This document shows, in pieces, positions 5,658-8,024 of a stretch of 8,024 nucleotides of DNA. Where the stretch lies: positions 1 to 8,024 of the forward strand of contig JBBRLG010000352.1 in the NCBI GenBank assembly GCA_038231495.1, given 5' to 3'. Position 1 is the first letter of the stretch. The number at the start of each line of letters is the position of its first letter. A program made the position numbers and the translations under genes. Source of the DNA: JBBRLG01 sp038231495 (lineage in GTDB: Bacteria > Planctomycetota > Planctomycetia > Gemmatales > Gemmataceae). The notes under the pieces were generated by a model. The model saw only the letters and a list, made by a program, of their open reading frames with translations. It made no database searches and had not been told where the DNA came from.

Positions 5658-7179
5658 CTATCTCTCCTCCGGTTTTGATGCCGTGTTCGGTCCCGTCGAA
5701 CGACAGCATGGTCGGCTTGCCGTCGATGAGGGTTTGCAAGTTCACGGGCCTCCCCCAAATGAATTGTAGGTTGGCCAGGGTGTCGGCGGCGTGGTCGAGC
5801 CGCAATTCGACGCCGTTGAACGTGTGCCGCAACAGGAGTTCGCCGCGGTTGCGAAAATTCCCGTCTACTACATAAATCCACGGTTTGCCGAAGTTCGTCA
5901 AGCTGAATAAGAGCCGCTGCTTGATTTTCTCGAACTCGCGCGACTCGATAATGTACTGCCCCTGCTGTTCCTGGAAGGCGTAGCTGAACATATTGTGCTG
6001 GACGCAAAACTCCGGCGTCAGGAACGTGTCGATAAAGGTAATATCGTTATGAATCCGCCGGACCTCGAAGATTTTCTTGCGTCCGAGGCCGAGGTCCTTG
6101 TTCCAACTGCGCCGCCGGTCGAGGTCGTCGCAGTCGTCGTACTCCTTGCCGAACTTGCCGGTATTCCAGCGGTCTTCGATGTCGCGGAGCAGTTCGATGC
6201 CTAATTTGTAAGGGTTGAGCCGGCCGCGCTGGGTCGCCATCGTGCCGGAATGGTGGTCGGCGTAATCGATAACTTCGGAAGGGCTTAACACTTTCTGGGT
6301 CATCATGGTTGAATGCCAGAAACTGGCCCACCCTTCGTTCAGTACCTTCGTCATGCCCTGCGGCGTAAAATAATACGCCTCGTCGCGGATGATCGAGAGG
6401 ATGTCGCGCTGCCAGCCCTTCAGGTTCGCGTTTTCGATCAGGAACAGCAGCACGTCCTTTTCGGGGTGTTCGGGGAAGCTGCGGGCCATTTCCTCCTTGG
6501 CCTTGCGGCGCTCGTCCTCCTCCTTCTTCAGCACGTCGCGCGGGTTAATGTAATCGTCCATGTAGTCCTTGCTCTTGAAGCGCGTGGCCTTCACGTCGTC
6601 GCCGTCGTCTTCCGGCTCGGGGGTGAAGTCGTAGCGCGTCGAGTCGCCCCGGCGGCGGATCGCGGTCGAATGAATGTCGATCAGGTCGTCGATCGACATG
6701 CAGCGGTCCATGAACGTCTCGACTTCGTCCTCGCCGTACTTCTCGGCATAGCGACGAATGCGCGCGCCGTGGTTCGCCATCTCGTCCATCATCTTGCGGT
6801 TAGTGTGGGCGAAGTAGGCATTGTTTTTGAAAAAATCGCAGTGACCAAAAACGTGGCTCATCACGAGCTTTTGATCGACCGCGTGGTTGCTGCGCATCAG
6901 ATACGCATAACACGGATCGTTATTGATGACCATCTCGTAAATCTTCGAGAGGCCGTAGTCGTAGCCCTTGCGCAGTTGCTCGTACTGCATGCCGAACGAC
7001 CAGTGCGGGTAGCGCGTCGGGAAGCCGCCGTACGCCGCGACCTCGTTCAGGTCATCGGCGTCGATCACCTCGAAGATCGTCTCGTAAAAGTCGAGGCCGT
7101 AGCCGCGCGCGTAACCCTCGATCTCCTCTTTCATGTGGCGCAGATCGGGGGGTAGGTTCGTGTTATAGGGTGTCAACAT
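5620..7179 (-). CDS. spoVR: SpoVR family protein
   Basis: This 519-aa, apparently full-length protein (E. coli YcgB and Bacillus SpoVR are roughly 470-510 aa) is named for a role in spore cortex formation in Bacillus. In non-sporeformers it belongs to a starvation/stress module with the PrkA/YeaG kinase and a DUF444 protein; its biochemical activity is unknown. The ATG at 7179 has AGGTGA a few nt upstream. Diagnostic stretches are YGLDFYETIFEV (27-38), HVFGHCDFFKNN (109-120), GWQRDILSIIRDEAYYFTPQ (255-274), NEGWASFWH (281-289), and YVVDGNFRNRGELLLRH plus a VNLQTLIDGKP region near the C-terminus. A charged, probably helical insert with acidic and EEDERRKAKEE runs spans about 186-232. The histidines and acids at 99, 109, 113, 282 and 289 resemble a metal site, but this is inferred from pattern. 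The gene follows the 150-aa protein gene after 60 nt. Its 3' end overlaps the next gene by 38 nt. Confidence 0.96.
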   Translation of the reverse strand: MLTPYNTNLPPDLRHMKEEIEGYARGYGLDFYETIFEVIDADDLNEVAAYGGFPTRYPHWSFGMQYEQLRKGYDYGLSKIYEMVINNDPCYAYLMRSNHAVDQKLVMSHVFGHCDFFKNNAYFAHTNRKMMDEMANHGARIRRYAEKYGEDEVETFMDRCMSIDDLIDIHSTAIRRRGDSTRYDFTPEPEDDGDDVKATRFKSKDYMDDYINPRDVLKKEEDERRKAKEEMARSFPEHPEKDVLLFLIENANLKGWQRDILSIIRDEAYYFTPQGMTKVLNEGWASFWHSTMMTQKVLSPSEVIDYADHHSGTMATQRGRLNPYKLGIELLRDIEDRWNTGKFGKEYDDCDDLDRRRSWNKDLGLGRKKIFEVRRIHNDITFIDTFLTPEFCVQHNMFSYAFQEQQGQYIIESREFEKIKQRLLFSLTNFGKPWIYVVDGNFRNRGELLLRHTFNGVELRLDHAADTLANLQFIWGRPVNLQTLIDGKPTMLSFDGTEHGIKTGGEIDDPRRTAPGKTR

Positions 7180-7239
7180 TAGTCACCTGAATAAATCCGT
7201 CTTCAGTGGTTGCTTTGGTCGTGTAGCAAACTCTCAACT

Positions 7240-7692
7240 TCACGACACGGCTGTGCATCTCCACCCGTCGCTTTCCTTCCGAAATCCGTAGAACCGACGT
7301 GTCTTTTCTTTGCCGCCCATCCAAACGGTGTGGATTGCGGCTTGTTCATGTCGGCTAGTTCGGCTCGGGATGGCCGCCCGAAGGGCATAGCGGACCGAAC
7401 GCCGCTCAGCCAATTCCCAAGCCTCCCCGTTCCAGCGCAGAATGACTGACCAATCAAATTGAGGCAGTGCTTGGAGTGAATGACCTCCCGATCCACTCCC
7501 ATAACCAACGGGCCAGGCAAAGCCGCCCCCCAGTGTCCACCGCGCTTTGTGCGGACGTAGCCAGTGGGAGCAGCGGCCAATTTCGACCATCACGCCGGGT
7601 TGTTTTTCGACATCCGCGAGGATGGTATCCAAGGCCACTCGCCACAATAAAGGGTCGTCATCGGCGTTAAGTAGTGGCAGGATAGGTTCCAT
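7240..7692 (-). CDS. Unrecognised 150-aa protein between DUF444 and spoVR
   Basis: No family is recognised. Its ATG (7692-7690) shares one base with the TAA stop of the DUF444 gene (TAATG), a classic sign of coupled translation, which fixes the start without a separate ribosome site. The protein is soluble and rich in Trp and Arg. It has an N-terminal helical part (about 10-31), then a Gly-rich patch (GYGSGSGG, about 63-70). The pattern QFDWSVILRWNGEAWELAER (about 78-97) is followed by a basic C-terminal half ending RRFYGFRKESDGWRCTAVS, which looks like a beta-rich domain. Codon use differs from both neighbours: all Gln codons are CAA, and CTA, CTT, TTA, CGA, ACA and CCT occur freely, whereas the flanking genes favour GC-ending codons. 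It may be a faster-evolving or recently acquired member of the operon. An overlapping minus-strand frame at 7580-7203 is a shadow. Function unknown. Confidence 0.82.
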   Translation of the reverse strand: MEPILPLLNADDDPLLWRVALDTILADVEKQPGVMVEIGRCSHWLRPHKARWTLGGGFAWPVGYGSGSGGHSLQALPQFDWSVILRWNGEAWELAERRSVRYALRAAIPSRTSRHEQAAIHTVWMGGKEKTRRFYGFRKESDGWRCTAVS

Positions 7693-8024
7693 TAGCGTCC
7701 GGTTCCAAGGAATTCTTTGATCGAGCCGAGAATGGCGTCACGGTCGGGGATGCGGCTGCACACGACGTTGTCGCGCTCGCCCAACATTTCGTGGATGTAC
7801 TCGTAAAACTCGCCGCTGCCGTAGGGACTTTCCACCTGACCGTAGCCGAACAGGTTCACGCGCGGCAACAGCTTGTCGGACAGCAACTCCAAACAGTGCG
7901 GAATGTCGTCGCCCCAGTTGTCGCCGTCCGAGAAGTGGAAGGCGTAGATGTTCCAGGCGTCCGCCGGGTAGCGGGCCGTGATAATCTTGTCCGCCAGCTT
8001 GTACGCGGAACTGATCTTCGTGCC
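7692..8024 (-). CDS. yeaH: DUF444 (YeaH/YhbH) family protein, C-terminal part
   Basis: Only the last 110 residues are in the window; the reading frame is open to position 8024 and the N-terminus lies beyond it (family length is about 380-430 aa). The visible part starts GTKISSAYKLADKII and has WNIYAFHFSDGDNWGDD, then LPRVNLFGYGQV and SGEFYEYIHEML, all typical of the C-terminal half of DUF444. The family is thought to contain a von Willebrand A-like domain; the GT(K)xSS and SDGDNW stretches would then be its later metal-site loops (inference). These proteins act with the PrkA/YeaG serine kinase and SpoVR in stress and starvation responses, and the gene order here agrees. A methionine-less TTG at 7892 inside the frame is not a start. 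The TAA stop overlaps the ATG of the next gene. Confidence 0.93.
   Translation of the reverse strand, partial: GTKISSAYKLADKIITARYPADAWNIYAFHFSDGDNWGDDIPHCLELLSDKLLPRVNLFGYGQVESPYGSGEFYEYIHEMLGERDNVVCSRIPDRDAILGSIKEFLGTGR

Noticed and set aside
6313..7155. 280-aa plus-strand open frame opposite spoVR
   Set aside because: It is antisense to a clearly recognised SpoVR protein; its Val/Leu/Ala/Arg-rich composition reflects the complementary codons.
7203..7580. 125-aa minus-strand frame overlapping the 150-aa gene
   Set aside because: The frame starting at 7692 is coupled to the DUF444 stop by TAATG and spans the whole interval; the alternative has no ribosome site.

Overview
The window looks like chromosomal DNA from a GC-rich planctomycete, probably of the Gemmata type. 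That assignment is an inference. It rests on a DUF1501 protein with a twin-arginine leader, a signal-peptide-bearing MotA/TolQ/ExbB protein of planctomycete style, a soluble-tailed family-39 glycosyltransferase, and intergenic DNA crowded with palindromic repeats. No rRNA, tRNA, CRISPR array or autonomous transposase gene was found.

Layout, left to right. (1) Positions 1-50 hold a four-unit heptamer repeat. (2) A minus-strand MotA/TolQ/ExbB proton-channel gene runs 974 to 51. (3) A gene-free stretch (975-1506) holds two nested repeat elements. The first is a long imperfect palindrome (1068-1179). The second is a 121-bp MITE-like element (1183-1303) with ~41-43-nt terminal inverted repeats starting GTAA and a perfect 8-bp duplication on both sides. 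The MITE landed on the very edge of the first palindrome. (4) A small unrecognised protein (1866-1507, minus) is divergent from (5) a lone DUF1501 gene (1998-3305, plus). (6) A convergent ArnT/PMT-like glycosyltransferase (4985-3336, minus) has a plausible sigma-70-like promoter and lies just after (7) a strong intrinsic terminator (5159-5121, minus).

That terminator closes a minus-strand operon filling the right third of the window. Its order of transcription is: a DUF444/YeaH-type protein (C-terminal 110 residues only, cut by the window end), an unrecognised 150-aa protein, SpoVR, and an unrecognised 159-aa protein. DUF444 and SpoVR genes are widely paired, normally with the PrkA/YeaG kinase, in a stress- or starvation-linked module; prkA would be expected beyond position 8024. 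The two extra proteins are embedded in the module. One starts in a TAATG stop/start overlap with DUF444, and the other starts 38 nt inside spoVR with a good Shine-Dalgarno in the spoVR reading frame. The four genes are therefore very probably co-transcribed and partly co-translated. This extended PrkA-YeaH-SpoVR module is the best candidate here for an under-described system. The other genes look like independent single-gene units.
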